Part shown: positions 18,976-29,105 of the stretch, piece after piece
How the letters are laid out: each line of letters opens with the position of its first letter
How positions within the stretch are numbered: position 1 is the first letter of the stretch
Assembly: GCA_965213775.1 (NCBI GenBank)
Contig: CBDCAC010000001.1
Coordinates: 372,001 to 436,000, forward strand
Length of the DNA stretch: 64,000 nucleotides
DNA from: Lichenicoccus sp965213775
GTDB lineage: Bacteria > Pseudomonadota > Alphaproteobacteria > Acetobacterales > Acetobacteraceae
Reading direction: 5' to 3'
Made by a program: the position numbers and the translations under genes
Notes under the pieces: generated by a model
Told to the model about the DNA's origin: nothing
Seen by the model: only the letters and a program-made list of their open reading frames with translations
The model's database searches: none

Positions 18976-20172
18976 ATGTCAGCTCTTGGCGACGCTGCCC
19001 CCGAGATCGACCTGATGGCGAGGACGTCGCGGGTGGCGCGCGACCGCACGCTGCGGATCGGCGTGATCGCCTCGGAGTTCCCGCCCGGGCATGGCGGCAT
19101 GCAGGAGCACGCGCGCGGGCTGGTCGACAACCTGGCGCGCGATCATCGCGTCTGCGTCTACACCACGCGCGGCTCCGAGATCGAGATCGGCGCCCGCGAC
19201 GTCAGCGTCAGGCCGGTGATGGACTGGCAGCTCCGCGGCGATCTGCGCGAGCTCGAGCGCGACACGGTCGATGCCTGGATCACGCTCAATGCCGGCCTCG
19301 CGCCGTACAGCCTCGGCCTCGCAGCGCCGCTGTTCGCCTACGTGCACGGCAACGACTTCACCCGGCCCTGGCATCCACATCCCGACCGCCGCGTCCGCCT
19401 CGCGCGCAGGCTCTGCGGCGAGGGCGTCGTGCAGCGTTGGCGGAGGGCCCGGATCGGTGCGGGCCTGCGCGGCGCGCGCTGGATGTTCGCCAACAGCGCC
19501 TTCTCCCGCGGCCTATGCGCGCGGCTGTATCGCGTGCCGGCGGAGCGCATCACCGTGGTGCCGCCGGGGATGCGCGCGGATTTCTTCCGCCGGACCGACC
19601 CGGGCGCCAGCCTGCGGCTGCGCCTGGTGACCGTCTCGCGCCTGGCGCACGACGCCGAGCGCAAGAACATCGACGGCGTGATCGAGGCGGTGGCAGCCCT
19701 GAAGGGCGAGCTCGAGCTCAGCTACACGGTGATCGGCGACGGCGACGACCTGCCGCGCCTGCGCGCACTGGCCGCCCGGCTCGGCATATCCGACCGGGTG
19801 CGTTTCCTCGGCTCGGTCGGCACCGAGGCGATCATCGAGGAGTTCGGCCGCAGCGACGCCTTCGTGATGGCGGTGCGGCCGAGCCGCGGCGACATCGACG
19901 TCGAGGGGTTCGGCATGGTGTATGCCGAGGCCGCCGCCACCGGCCTGCCCTCGATCGGAACCCGCACCGGCGGCATCCCCGAGGTGATCGAGGACGGCGT
20001 CACCGGGCTGCTGCTGCACGACGTCTCGTCCGCGGGCATCGCCGAGGGGCTGCGTCGCTTCCAGCATCGACGGCACCAGTTCGACCGCGACACGATCCGC
20101 AGCAAGGCGGAACGCTTCTCGGCCTCGTCGTGCACCGCCGCGATCGCCGAAACGATCGCGTCGATGATCTAG
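18976..20172 (+). CDS. glycosyltransferase family 4 (GT-B)
   Basis: 398 residues from ATG 18976. N-terminal SEFPPGHGGMQEHARG is the glycine-rich acceptor-side loop. The C-terminal domain has LVTVSRLAHDAERKN and EGFGMVYAEAAATG, the E-x7-E motif of GT4 retaining enzymes. The open frame extends upstream to 18799, but that part is AT-richer and reads like leader DNA, so the start at 18976 (or 19015) is preferred. It is divergent from the GT2 gene and likely belongs to the same polysaccharide locus. Confidence 0.85.
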   Translation: MSALGDAAPEIDLMARTSRVARDRTLRIGVIASEFPPGHGGMQEHARGLVDNLARDHRVCVYTTRGSEIEIGARDVSVRPVMDWQLRGDLRELERDTVDAWITLNAGLAPYSLGLAAPLFAYVHGNDFTRPWHPHPDRRVRLARRLCGEGVVQRWRRARIGAGLRGARWMFANSAFSRGLCARLYRVPAERITVVPPGMRADFFRRTDPGASLRLRLVTVSRLAHDAERKNIDGVIEAVAALKGELELSYTVIGDGDDLPRLRALAARLGISDRVRFLGSVGTEAIIEEFGRSDAFVMAVRPSRGDIDVEGFGMVYAEAAATGLPSIGTRTGGIPEVIEDGVTGLLLHDVSSAGIAEGLRRFQHRRHQFDRDTIRSKAERFSASSCTAAIAETIASMI

Positions 20173-20218
20173 CAGGCTGCTGAGAGAGGCTGGTGGCGTC
20201 AAGCGTTACGGAACGAAG

Positions 20219-20308
20219 AGGAGGCAAAGGGCTGTTCCCCTCGACCCCATCGAAGGCAAGCCTTTGAGAACCTTAATTAGAAAATGGGGTTGGGACCTGC
20301 GGTCCCTC
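20219..20308. repeat. dispersed composite repeat, long form with shortened right end, copy 2 of 7
   Basis: It lies between the convergent GT4 and dnaB genes. It shows the left hairpin (AAGGGCTGTTCCCCT), the AAGGCAAGCCTTTGAGAACC middle and AAATGGGGTT, but the right hairpins are replaced by GGGACCTGCGGTCCC. It matches copies at 25218 and 38771. Confidence 0.75.
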
Positions 20309-20343
20309 GCTTCAGCCGGTCGAGCCGGGCGGCGGCACGGAGG

Positions 20344-21879
<1,536 letters not shown>

Positions 21880-21921
21880 ACCCTAGACGCTTATGCGCCG
21901 CGGTTCAGCCTCTCTCTCGCC

Positions 21922-21930
21922 TGTGGATAA
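21922..21930 (-). promoter_or_regulatory. perfect DnaA box upstream of dnaB
   Basis: The minus strand reads TTATCCACA, the consensus DnaA-binding 9-mer, 43 nt before the dnaB start. It is notable in such GC-rich DNA. It suggests that DnaA binds the dnaB control region. Confidence 0.6.
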
Positions 21931-21960
21931 CGGGGAACCTGGGGACGCGACGCCCAACGC

Positions 21961-23463
21961 TTAGGACGCCGGCGGGTCGTCGGCCTCGGCCGTGCGGATG
22001 CGGGCGATCGTCGCCGTGGTGGACTGGCCTGGCAGCAGCCCGGCCAGCACCAGCCTGCCGCCCGCCGCCCGCACCAGCTCCGCCCCCACCACCGCGTCGG
22101 GCGCGTAGTCGGCACCCTTGACCAGCACGTCGGGCAGCAGTGCCTGGATCAGCGCCAGCGGCGTGTCCTCGTCGAAGCACAGCAGGCAGTCGACGTGGCG
22201 GATCGCCGCCAGCACCTGGGCGCGCGCCGCCAGCCGGTTGACCGGGCGCAGCGGCCCCTTCAGCCGTCGCACACCGGCGTCGGTGTTCAGGGCCACGATC
22301 AGCCGGTCGCATTCCGCCCGCGCCGCGGCCAGCAGCGCCACGTGGCCGGCGTGGAGGATGTCGAAGCAGCCATTGGTGAAGCCGACCCGCAGCCCCTGCG
22401 CCCGCCAGCGCGACGCCAGCGCCTGCGCGTGCGCCAGCGTCGCCAGCACGCCGGCGCCGCTGGCGCCCTGCGGCGCCGGATGCTCGCCGAACTGCCGGTC
22501 GAGCAGCTCGAGCTCCTGCATCACCTCGACGATGTCGGCGCTGGCGGTGCCGAGCTTGCCGACCACCACGCCGGCGGCGGCGTTGGCGATGCGCACCGCC
22601 TGCGACAGCGTATGGCCGGCGCCGTGCGCCAGCGCCATCGCCGCGATCACGGTGTCGCCGGCGCCGGAGACGTCGAACACCTCGCGCGCCCGCGCCGGCA
22701 CCGAGAGCACCGCGCCGTCACGCTCGACCAGCAGCATGCCCTTCTCCGAGCGGGTGACCAGGATCGCCTCGGCCTGAGCCTGCCGCATCACCGCGTGCGC
22801 GGCGCGCACCGCGGCATCCACGTCGCCGGGATCGGCCGCGGCCCCGAGGCCGGCCGCGGCGGCGAGCTCGCGCAGGTTGGGGGTGATGCAGGTGGCGCCG
22901 CGATAGCGCGAGAAATCGTCGGATTTCGGATCCACGAACACCGCGATGCCGCGCCGCCGGGCGGCCTCGACCGCATGCGACAGCACCGTCGGCGCGCACG
23001 CCCCCTTGCCGTAATCCGACAGCACCAGCACCGAGGCCGCGTCGATATGGCGGTCGATCGCCGCGATCAGCGCCCGCTCCTCCTCGGGCTGCAGCGGCAG
23101 CCGGCTCTCCTCGTCGGTGCGCACCACCTGCTGCGAGGCGGCGATGAAGCGGGTCTTGCAGATCGTCGGACGCGCCGCCGAGGCGGTCAGCCCGTCGGTG
23201 ACGCAGCCCTGGGACGCCACGAGCGCCAGCAGCGCCGCACCGGCGGCATCCTGCCCGACCAGCCCGACCAGCACCGCGCGGCCGCCGAGCGAGAGGATGT
23301 TGCTCGCCACGTTGCCGACCCCGCCCGCCATCTCGCGGGTGCGGGTCAGCCGCAGCACCGGCACCGGCGCCTCCGGCGAGATCCGCTCCATCGCGCCGTA
23401 CTGGTAGCGGTCGAGCATGACGTCGCCGACGCACAGCACCGAGACGGCGGAGAAGTCCATCAT
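21961..23463 (-). CDS. hldE: bifunctional heptose-7-phosphate kinase / heptose-1-phosphate adenylyltransferase
   Basis: 500 residues. The N-terminal ribokinase-like domain has VGDVMLDRYQYG, AGGVGNVASN and the anion-hole motif DVSGAGDTV. The C-terminal nucleotidyltransferase domain starts FTNGCFDILHAGH and includes VKGADY. Both activities make ADP-heptose for the LPS core. Its ATG lies inside the end of gmk (4 bp overlap), so the genes are coupled. With dnaB downstream they form a gmk-hldE-dnaB series on one strand. Confidence 0.94.
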   Translation of the reverse strand: MMDFSAVSVLCVGDVMLDRYQYGAMERISPEAPVPVLRLTRTREMAGGVGNVASNILSLGGRAVLVGLVGQDAAGAALLALVASQGCVTDGLTASAARPTICKTRFIAASQQVVRTDEESRLPLQPEEERALIAAIDRHIDAASVLVLSDYGKGACAPTVLSHAVEAARRRGIAVFVDPKSDDFSRYRGATCITPNLRELAAAAGLGAAADPGDVDAAVRAAHAVMRQAQAEAILVTRSEKGMLLVERDGAVLSVPARAREVFDVSGAGDTVIAAMALAHGAGHTLSQAVRIANAAAGVVVGKLGTASADIVEVMQELELLDRQFGEHPAPQGASGAGVLATLAHAQALASRWRAQGLRVGFTNGCFDILHAGHVALLAAARAECDRLIVALNTDAGVRRLKGPLRPVNRLAARAQVLAAIRHVDCLLCFDEDTPLALIQALLPDVLVKGADYAPDAVVGAELVRAAGGRLVLAGLLPGQSTTATIARIRTAEADDPPAS

Positions 23464-24128
23464 GCCGCGCCCGGGGCGGTCTCAGGGGCCTCGCCGGGCA
23501 CGGCGAAGCCCGCCACCAGCGCCGGCATCCCGAGCTGGCGCGGCGTGCTCAGGCGTGCGGCGTGCAGCACCGCGCGCGCCTCGCCGATCGAGCGGTCGAG
23601 ATCGGCATTGACGATGACGTGGTCGAACTCGTGCCAGTGCGCGATCTCGTCGCGGGCGGCCAGCATGCGGCGGGCGATCTCCTCGCTGTCGTCGGCGGCG
23701 CGCGCCCGCAGGCGATGCTCCAGCACGTCGAACGAGGGCGGCAGCACGAACAGGCTGACCACGTCCTGGGGCAGCGCGGCGCGGATCTGGCGATGCCCCT
23801 GCCAGTCGATGTCGAACACCATGTCGCGTCCGGAGGCGAGCCAGGCCTCGACCGGCGCGCGCGGCGTGCCGTAGCCGCGCCCGAACACGGTCGCCCATTC
23901 CAGCAGCGCGCCCGACCGCGCCATGGCGTCGAACGCGTCGGCGCTGCGGTAGTAGTAGTGCACCCCCTCGACCTCGCCCGCGCGCGGTGCGCGGGTGGTG
24001 ACGCTGACCGAGTGCCTGAGCTCCGGCTCGGAGCCGCGCAGGGCGTTGGCGATGGTGCTCTTGCCGGCACCCGAGGGCGCCGAGATCACCAGGCAGACGC
24101 CGCGCCGTCGCATCGGTTGTTGCGCCAT
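23460..24128 (-). CDS. gmk: guanylate kinase
   Basis: 222 residues with P-loop SAPSGAGKST, the GMP-binding VSVTTRAPRAGEVEG(V)HY block and the DIDWQGHRQIR motif. It phosphorylates GMP to GDP. The C-terminal ~25 residues are Pro/Ala-rich beyond the usual domain. ATG 24128 (MAQQP) or 24113 (MRRRG) are possible starts. It is first in the gmk-hldE pair. Confidence 0.94.
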   Translation of the reverse strand: MAQQPMRRRGVCLVISAPSGAGKSTIANALRGSEPELRHSVSVTTRAPRAGEVEGVHYYYRSADAFDAMARSGALLEWATVFGRGYGTPRAPVEAWLASGRDMVFDIDWQGHRQIRAALPQDVVSLFVLPPSFDVLEHRLRARAADDSEEIARRMLAARDEIAHWHEFDHVIVNADLDRSIGEARAVLHAARLSTPRQLGMPALVAGFAVPGEAPETAPGAA

Positions 24129-24225
24129 CGGCTCGATCCTTGACAGGCGGCCTCCGGGAAGGGCCGGACCGCTGCCGCTTCTACCAGCCGTCGCCGCGTC
24201 TGCGAACCGCCCGGCTGGGCGGATG

Positions 24226-24286
24226 GATCGGGGTCTGCGGCCGCCGGCCCCAGCGGGTCGAGGGCAGAGCCCTCGTCCTGCCTCGG
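24226..24286. repeat. dispersed repeat, short form, copy 3 of 7
   Basis: It lies just after the stop of the TylF-type methyltransferase. It contains GCCGCCGGCCCC and GGGTCGAGGGCAGAGCCCTC. Same orientation on the plus strand as copies 1 and 4. Confidence 0.75.
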
Positions 24287-24293
24287 AAGTGCA

Positions 24294-25052
24294 TCAGGCC
24301 TTGATCAGCATGACCTGGGAGCTAGGCAGCTCCAGCGGCCGCTCCGGGCGGCCGGCGAGGAACTCCGCGAACGCTTCCCGGACGCCGTCGAGATAGGAGT
24401 AGTCGTGCGACAGGATGACGCCGCCCGGCAGCATGCGCGGGTAGAAGAACTCCAGGCAGGCGCGGGTGCCCTGCTTGAGGTCCACGTCGAGATGCACGAA
24501 CGAGAAGGCGCGGTCCGCGCAGCCGACGCCCTCGCCGGTGAAGCAGCCCTTGTGGAACACGATGTTCGGCTGGTCGGCGAGGTAGGCGCGCACCGCGTCG
24601 AGCGAGGCGGCGTAGTGGCCGCGGCGCATCGCCGGCCGCTCGTCGCGGTCGGGTTCCGGCAGGCCCTCGAAGGTGTCGAACAGATGCAGCTCGGTCGGCC
24701 GCCCGGCCAGGCTGATCAGCTTGGCCGAGCAGCCCTGGAATACGCCGACCTCGGCCATGATGCCGCCGACCGCCCTCTGCGCCGCCGCGGTCGAGTAGAT
24801 CATGAACGCCTCGTTGCCGCTGAGCAGCGACTCCCGCTCGCGCCGGACGCGCCGGATGATGTCCAGGCGCGGACGCGGCTTATGGCCCCCCATGATGACG
24901 AGCTCGACGCGGCTCAGCACGCCCACGGTCAGCCGACGCAGCAGCCGCGAGCGCGCGAACATGCGATGCATCGCCGGCTGCGGCAGCAGGCCGGCGAGCC
25001 GGCGCGGCGGCCGTGCCAGATCATCGGCGCCGGCCTGGGGCGAGCGCAGCAT
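24294..25052 (-). CDS. TylF/MycF-family O-methyltransferase, putative
   Basis: 252 residues. A basic N-terminal part leads into a class I methyltransferase core: GGIMAEVGVFQGCSAKLIS (SAM loop), LHLFDTFEGLPEPD and SFVHLDVDLKQGT, the metal-binding Asp cluster of the TylF/macrocin O-methyltransferase group. These enzymes methylate sugar hydroxyls in antibiotics and surface glycans. The start is uncertain: the first ~50 residues are Arg/Pro-rich and less conserved in appearance, and ATGs at 24972 or 24963 are alternatives. It is flanked on both sides by dispersed repeats. Confidence 0.78.
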   Translation of the reverse strand: MLRSPQAGADDLARPPRRLAGLLPQPAMHRMFARSRLLRRLTVGVLSRVELVIMGGHKPRPRLDIIRRVRRERESLLSGNEAFMIYSTAAAQRAVGGIMAEVGVFQGCSAKLISLAGRPTELHLFDTFEGLPEPDRDERPAMRRGHYAASLDAVRAYLADQPNIVFHKGCFTGEGVGCADRAFSFVHLDVDLKQGTRACLEFFYPRMLPGGVILSHDYSYLDGVREAFAEFLAGRPERPLELPSSQVMLIKA

Positions 25053-25217
25053 CGCGCGCGAGCCCGGAAGATCCTGATCGATGCGGTTTGCTCCAAGACA
25101 GTAGGACCGGCCATGGCAGGCCCGGAGCGGCGGCGACCGCCTCCATATGCTGAAGCAGCACCCCGTGCGTCGTCCAGGATTTTTCCGCAGCCGACGGCGA
25201 CGCGAGCGCCCGATCGC

Positions 25218-25335
25218 TCAAGGCGAGGGCGTTGCCCCTTGACCCCATCAAGGCAAGGCTTTGAAAACCTTACCTTAGAAGATGGGGTTCGGGGCCGCCG
25301 GCCCCAACGGGTCAAGGGCAGAGCCCTTGCCTCGG
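25218..25335. repeat. dispersed composite repeat, full-length form, copy 4 of 7
   Basis: A complete ~118 bp copy. Its parts are a left hairpin near GCGTTGCCCCTTGACCCC, AAGGCAAGGCTTTGAAAACC, TTAGAAGATGGGGTT, a GGGGCCGCCGGCCCC hairpin, and GGGTCAAGGGCAGAGCCCTT. It ends 4 bp before the stop codon of the downstream PLP enzyme gene and occupies nearly half of the 287 bp gap. Confidence 0.8.
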
Positions 25336-25339
25336 TTCT

Positions 25340-26641
25340 TCAGCCACCACCCGGCTCCGCCAGCGCCTGGCTGAGGTCGGCGATCAGGTCCTCGGCGTTC
25401 TCGATTCCGATGCTGAGCCGGATCAGCCCGTCGGTCACCCCCGCCTCGGCGCGCACCGCCGCGGGCACCCCGGAATGGGTGGTCGAGGCCGGGTGGCTCG
25501 CCAGCGACTCCGTGCCGCCGAGGCTCACCGCCAGCTTGAAGATGCGCAGCCGGTTGAGCACCCGGAACGCCTCCTCGATGCCGCCCTCGACGACGACGCT
25601 GAAGGTCGAGCCGGCGCCGGTCGCCTGACGCGCATGCACCGCAGCCGCCGGCTCGTGCTCGCGCAGCAGGTTCAGCGCGTGCACCCGGCGCACCCGCGGA
25701 TGCAGGGCGAGGAAGTTCGCCACCATCTCGGCGTTGCGGGCGGCCTCGCGCATGCGCAGCGACAGGGTCTCCAGCGAGCGTCCGACCATCCAGCAGGAGT
25801 GCGGGTCGAGCCCGGTGCCGATCGCGCTGCGCAGCGTCCGCACCGGCCGCAGCGCCGCCTTGCTGCCCAGGGCCGCGCCGCCGACCAGATCGCTATGGCC
25901 GCCGATATACTTGGTCAGCGAGTAGACCACGATGTCAGCACCCAGGCGAAGCGGCGCCTGGAAGATCGGGCCCAGCATGGTGTTGTCGCACAGGATCAGC
26001 GGCGCGTGCCCTTGCGACTCCGCCAGCCGGTCGCGGAGTGCCGCGATCAGCGACAGGTCGACCAGCGAGTTCAGCGGGTTGGACGGTGTCTCCACCAGGA
26101 TCACGCTGACCCGCCCGCGCGCCGCGGCGCGCGCGGCGGCGGCGTCGATGGCGTCCGGGTCGAGCCCGTCGGTGAAGCCCTCCGCCGCCATGCCGTAGTT
26201 GGCGAGCGTGCGCACCAGCAGCGTCTCGGTGCCGCCATACAGCGGCTGGCTGTGCAGGATCGCGTCCCCCGGCCGCGCATAGGCCAGGATCGTGGTGGCG
26301 ATCGCCGACATGCCGGCGCTGAACAGCAACCCTGCCTCCGCGCCCTCCTGGATCGCCAGCCGATCCTCGGCGATCTCGGCGTTGGGATGGTTGAAGCGGC
26401 TATAGACCAGGCCGGCGCCGCCGGCGGGCGCCTCGCGCCGCCCCGCCGCCACGTCGAAATAGTCCCGCCCCTCCTCGGCCGAGCGGAACACGAAGGTGGA
26501 GGTCAGGAACACCGGCGGCTTGACCGCGCCTTCCGACAGGGCCGGATCGTAGCCGTAGCCCAGCATTAGGGTCTCCGGGTGCAGGCGATGCGCGCCGGCC
26601 GGCGTCGTCAGATGGGTATGTCGGCTTTGGTCTTCGGCCAT
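25340..26641 (-). CDS. Cys/Met-metabolism PLP enzyme (cystathionine gamma-synthase / methionine gamma-lyase family)
   Basis: 433 residues; GGAGG lies 8 nt before ATG 26641. It is a fold-I PLP enzyme with VYSRFNHPN, SAGMSAIATT, the PLP-contacting ETPSNPLN, and the Schiff-base lysine in YSLTKYIGGHSD. The C-terminal SLGGTESLASHPASTTHS is characteristic of the trans-sulfuration family. Whether it synthesises cystathionine, cleaves it, or is a gamma-lyase cannot be told from sequence alone. It is divergent from an aldo/keto reductase gene. Confidence 0.88.
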   Translation of the reverse strand: MAEDQSRHTHLTTPAGAHRLHPETLMLGYGYDPALSEGAVKPPVFLTSTFVFRSAEEGRDYFDVAAGRREAPAGGAGLVYSRFNHPNAEIAEDRLAIQEGAEAGLLFSAGMSAIATTILAYARPGDAILHSQPLYGGTETLLVRTLANYGMAAEGFTDGLDPDAIDAAAARAAARGRVSVILVETPSNPLNSLVDLSLIAALRDRLAESQGHAPLILCDNTMLGPIFQAPLRLGADIVVYSLTKYIGGHSDLVGGAALGSKAALRPVRTLRSAIGTGLDPHSCWMVGRSLETLSLRMREAARNAEMVANFLALHPRVRRVHALNLLREHEPAAAVHARQATGAGSTFSVVVEGGIEEAFRVLNRLRIFKLAVSLGGTESLASHPASTTHSGVPAAVRAEAGVTDGLIRLSIGIENAEDLIADLSQALAEPGGG

Positions 26642-26693
26642 GACCGGCGCCTCCGCACGCCGCCTGAACCATAGGGCGTCCCGGACGTCATGG

Positions 26694-26699
26694 TTGACA
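26694..26699 (+). promoter_or_regulatory. candidate -35 element of the aldo/keto reductase gene
   Basis: An exact TTGACA lies 50 nt before the reductase ATG in the 108 bp divergent gap. No convincing -10 hexamer follows at 16-18 bp, so this is weak. Confidence 0.3.
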
Positions 26700-26749
26700 C
26701 GTTTCTGTTCGGAGCCCTCCCTCCGATCCTCCCGGACCAAGGAAGAACC

Positions 26750-27775
26750 ATGGAATACAGGCATCTCGGCCGCTCCGGCTTCAAGGTCCCGGTGCTGAGC
26801 CTGGGCACCGGCACCTTCGGCGGCGGCAATGAATTCTTCCGCGCCTGGGGCGACACCGACGTCCAGGGCGCCACCCGGCTGGTCGATGTCTGCCTCGAGC
26901 ACGGCCTCACCATGTTCGACAGCGCCGACATCTACTCCGCCGGCGCCGCGGAGGAGATCCTCGGCGGCGCGATCCGCGGACGGCGCGACAAGGTGATCAT
27001 CTCGACTAAGGCGACCTTCCGCAGCTCCGACGAGCCCAACGATGTCGGCTCCTCGCGCCACCACCTGATCCAGGCCGCCGAGCGCGCGCTCCGGCGGCTC
27101 GGCACCGATTATATCGACCTGTTCCAGCTGCACGGCTTCGACGCCAAGACGCCCGCCGAGGAGACCCTGAGCGCGCTGGACGACCTGGTACGGGCGGGCA
27201 AGATCCGCTATGTCGGCGTCTCCAACTTCTCCGGCTGGCACCTGATGAAGTCGCTCAGCATCTCGGAGCGCTACAACCTCGCGCGCTACGTCGCCAACCA
27301 GACCTACTACTCGCTGATCGGGCGCGACTACGAGTGGGAGCTGATGCCGCTCGGCCTGGAGCAGGGCGTGGGCGCGGTGGTCTGGAGCCCGCTCGGCTGG
27401 GGCCGGCTCACCGGCAAGATACGTCGCGGCCAGCCGCTGCCCGCGGGCTCGCGGCTGCACAAGACCGCGGAGATGGGACCGCCGGTGCCGGACGAGCACG
27501 TCTTCAAGGTGGTGGACGCGATCGACCGCATCGCCGAGCAGACCGGGCGCAGCGTGCCGCAGATCGCGCTGAACTGGCTGCTGCAGCGGCCCACGGTGTC
27601 GAACGTCATCGTCGGCGCGCGCAACGAGGAGCAGCTGTTGCAGAATCTCGGCGCGGTGGGCTGGAACCTGACGCCCGAGCAGGTCGCGGCACTGGACGCG
27701 GCTAGCGCGGTCACGCTGCCCTATCCTTATTGGCACCAGGGCGGCTTTGGGGAGCGCAATCCTACGCCGGTCTGA
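26750..27775 (+). CDS. aldo/keto reductase
   Basis: 341 residues; AAGGAAG sits just before the ATG. The TIM-barrel AKR pattern is clear: MEYRHLGRSGFKVP, the catalytic Asp-Tyr in FDSADIYSAGAAEEILG, Lys in VIISTKATF, and FQLHGFD. The C-terminal IVGARNEEQLLQNLGAV is the NADPH-binding segment. It reduces carbonyl compounds with NADPH; substrate unknown. The family resembles YghZ/Tas-like AKRs. Confidence 0.9.
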   Translation: MEYRHLGRSGFKVPVLSLGTGTFGGGNEFFRAWGDTDVQGATRLVDVCLEHGLTMFDSADIYSAGAAEEILGGAIRGRRDKVIISTKATFRSSDEPNDVGSSRHHLIQAAERALRRLGTDYIDLFQLHGFDAKTPAEETLSALDDLVRAGKIRYVGVSNFSGWHLMKSLSISERYNLARYVANQTYYSLIGRDYEWELMPLGLEQGVGAVVWSPLGWGRLTGKIRRGQPLPAGSRLHKTAEMGPPVPDEHVFKVVDAIDRIAEQTGRSVPQIALNWLLQRPTVSNVIVGARNEEQLLQNLGAVGWNLTPEQVAALDAASAVTLPYPYWHQGGFGERNPTPV

Positions 27776-27783
27776 TTTGCGGC

Positions 27784-27846
27784 CGGGAGGTTCAAGGGCT
27801 CTGCCCCTGACCCGCTGGGGCCGGGGGCCCCAGGCCCCGATCCGAT
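27784..27846. repeat. dispersed repeat, short form, copy 5 of 7 (inverted)
   Basis: It begins 8 nt after the aldo/keto reductase stop. The plus strand reads CAAGGGCTCTGCCCCTGACC then GGGGCCGGGGGCCCC, the reverse complement of copies 3 and 4. Read from the reductase gene this gives two GC hairpins. Confidence 0.75.
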
Positions 27847-27906
27847 GGCCTTAAGGGAATTGGCAACTAAGTCGGCTTATCTTCTGCTCCTTCACGGGAG
27901 ACGGAC

Positions 27907-28284
27907 ATGCCTTCGGAGATACGCCACGTCCTGTTTCGGCCAGCCGAGGTCGTCCACGCGATCAGGGAATATCATCGCCGGTCGCAGCAGCCGCACCCGA
28001 CGGGTACGGTGCTGCGCTGCACGGCCGAGGCCGGCGGGGCGGGCGGGGCGGTGCGCTTTCGCATCACGATCCTGCCCGATGCCGGCGACGGTTCGCAGCA
28101 GGACGTCGTCATCGAGGGTCCCACGCTCGCGGCGGCGCTGATCCTGCACTGCAAGATCCGTCGTATCCCGCTGCCGGCAGGAGGCGAGAAGTCGCTGCAA
28201 TGCTTCGGCGAGCAGCTCGGCCTGGTCGTCGCCACGGGATCCAAATACGACCGTTCCGCCCAAAGCGCGCAGCTGCATCTTTGA
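27907..28284 (+). CDS. conserved-looking small hypothetical protein
   Basis: 125 residues, with GGGAG 7 nt before the ATG. No family was recognised. It is soluble, with mixed charge, no signal peptide and no membrane segment. The pattern MPSEIRHVLFRPAEVVHAI... with a strand-rich middle (RFRITILPD, QDVVIEG) suggests a compact alpha/beta domain. It is convergent with the frameshifted nagB-like gene. Codon usage fits the genome, so it is probably a real gene. Confidence 0.6.
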   Translation: MPSEIRHVLFRPAEVVHAIREYHRRSQQPHPTGTVLRCTAEAGGAGGAVRFRITILPDAGDGSQQDVVIEGPTLAAALILHCKIRRIPLPAGGEKSLQCFGEQLGLVVATGSKYDRSAQSAQLHL

Positions 28285-28329
28285 GCCGCGCGGCAGGGCG
28301 GGATCGTGCTCTGTGGGCCGGCATATCTC

Positions 28330-29105
28330 TCACGGACCGGGCGGCAGCTCCGGGTCCGGCTCGTCCCGCGGACGTTCGCGCAGTCTCGCCACCGCGATCT
28401 CGTCGGCGACCACCGTGCAGCGCGGGTGGCTCCGCAGCGCCGAGGCGGCGACCGCGGGAGTAACCGGCCCCTCCAGCGCCCGGGCCAGCATCGCCGCTTT
28501 CGCGGCACCGGTCACCAGCAGCAGGATCTCGCGCGCCTCCAGGATGGTGCCTACCCCCATCGTCAGGGCGCGCGACGGGACGTCCTCGGCGCGGCCGCCG
28601 AACATTGCGGCGTTCTGCTCCCGGGTGCGCGCGGTCAGGACCACCTCCCGGGTGCGCGAGGCGAGCGGGGAGCCCGGTTCGTTGAAGCCGATATGGCCGG
28701 TCTCGCCGATGCCGAGCAGCTGCAGGCCGATCCCGCCCGCGTCGCGTATCGCGCGCTCGTAGCACGCGGCTTCCGCGACGAGATCCGTCCGGCGCCGTCG
28801 GGCAGCCGGGTGCGGCCCGGCGCCACGTTGACCTGCGAGAACAGGTGGCGGTCCATGAAGCCGCGGTAGGAATGCGTATCCCCCGCAACGAGCCCTACAT
28901 ACTCGTCGAGGTTGAAGCAGCGGCAGCGCGCGAAGTCGAGCGCCTGCTGCCGGTGCAACCGTACCAGCTCGGCGTAGACGGGCTCCATCGTGCGGCCGGT
29001 GGCGAGGCCCAGCACGATGTCCGGCTCGGCACCGATGCGCCGCGCGATCAGCGCCGCCGCGCAGCAGGCGGCGGCCGCCGCATCCGGCCGGACGACGAGC
29101 CTCAT
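28330..29105 (-). pseudogene. nagB: glucosamine-6-phosphate deaminase-like gene with a frameshift
   Basis: The first ~107 codons (MRLVVRPD..., LGLATGRTMEPVY, CFNLDEYVGL, and then RTRLPDGAG) are in one frame. The rest (DLVAEAACYERAI, LLGIGETGHIGFNEPGSP, FGGRAEDVPSRALTMG) is in another. The shift occurs at about 28787-28792, where adding one base would restore PDGAG-T-DLVAEA, exactly as expected for NagB. Both halves are otherwise well conserved. It is either a recent mutation or a sequencing error. The start overlaps the stop of the shikimate dehydrogenase gene (ATGA). Confidence 0.8.

Noticed and set aside
24405..25628. Long open frames on the strand opposite to clear genes, here and almost everywhere
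   Set aside because: High GC removes stop codons; the products are Arg/Pro/Ala/Gly-rich without family motifs, while the opposite frame holds a recognised protein.
26641..26750. SAM or other riboswitch before the Cys/Met PLP enzyme
   Set aside because: The gap is only 108 bp, shared by two divergent genes, and no conserved riboswitch core was seen.
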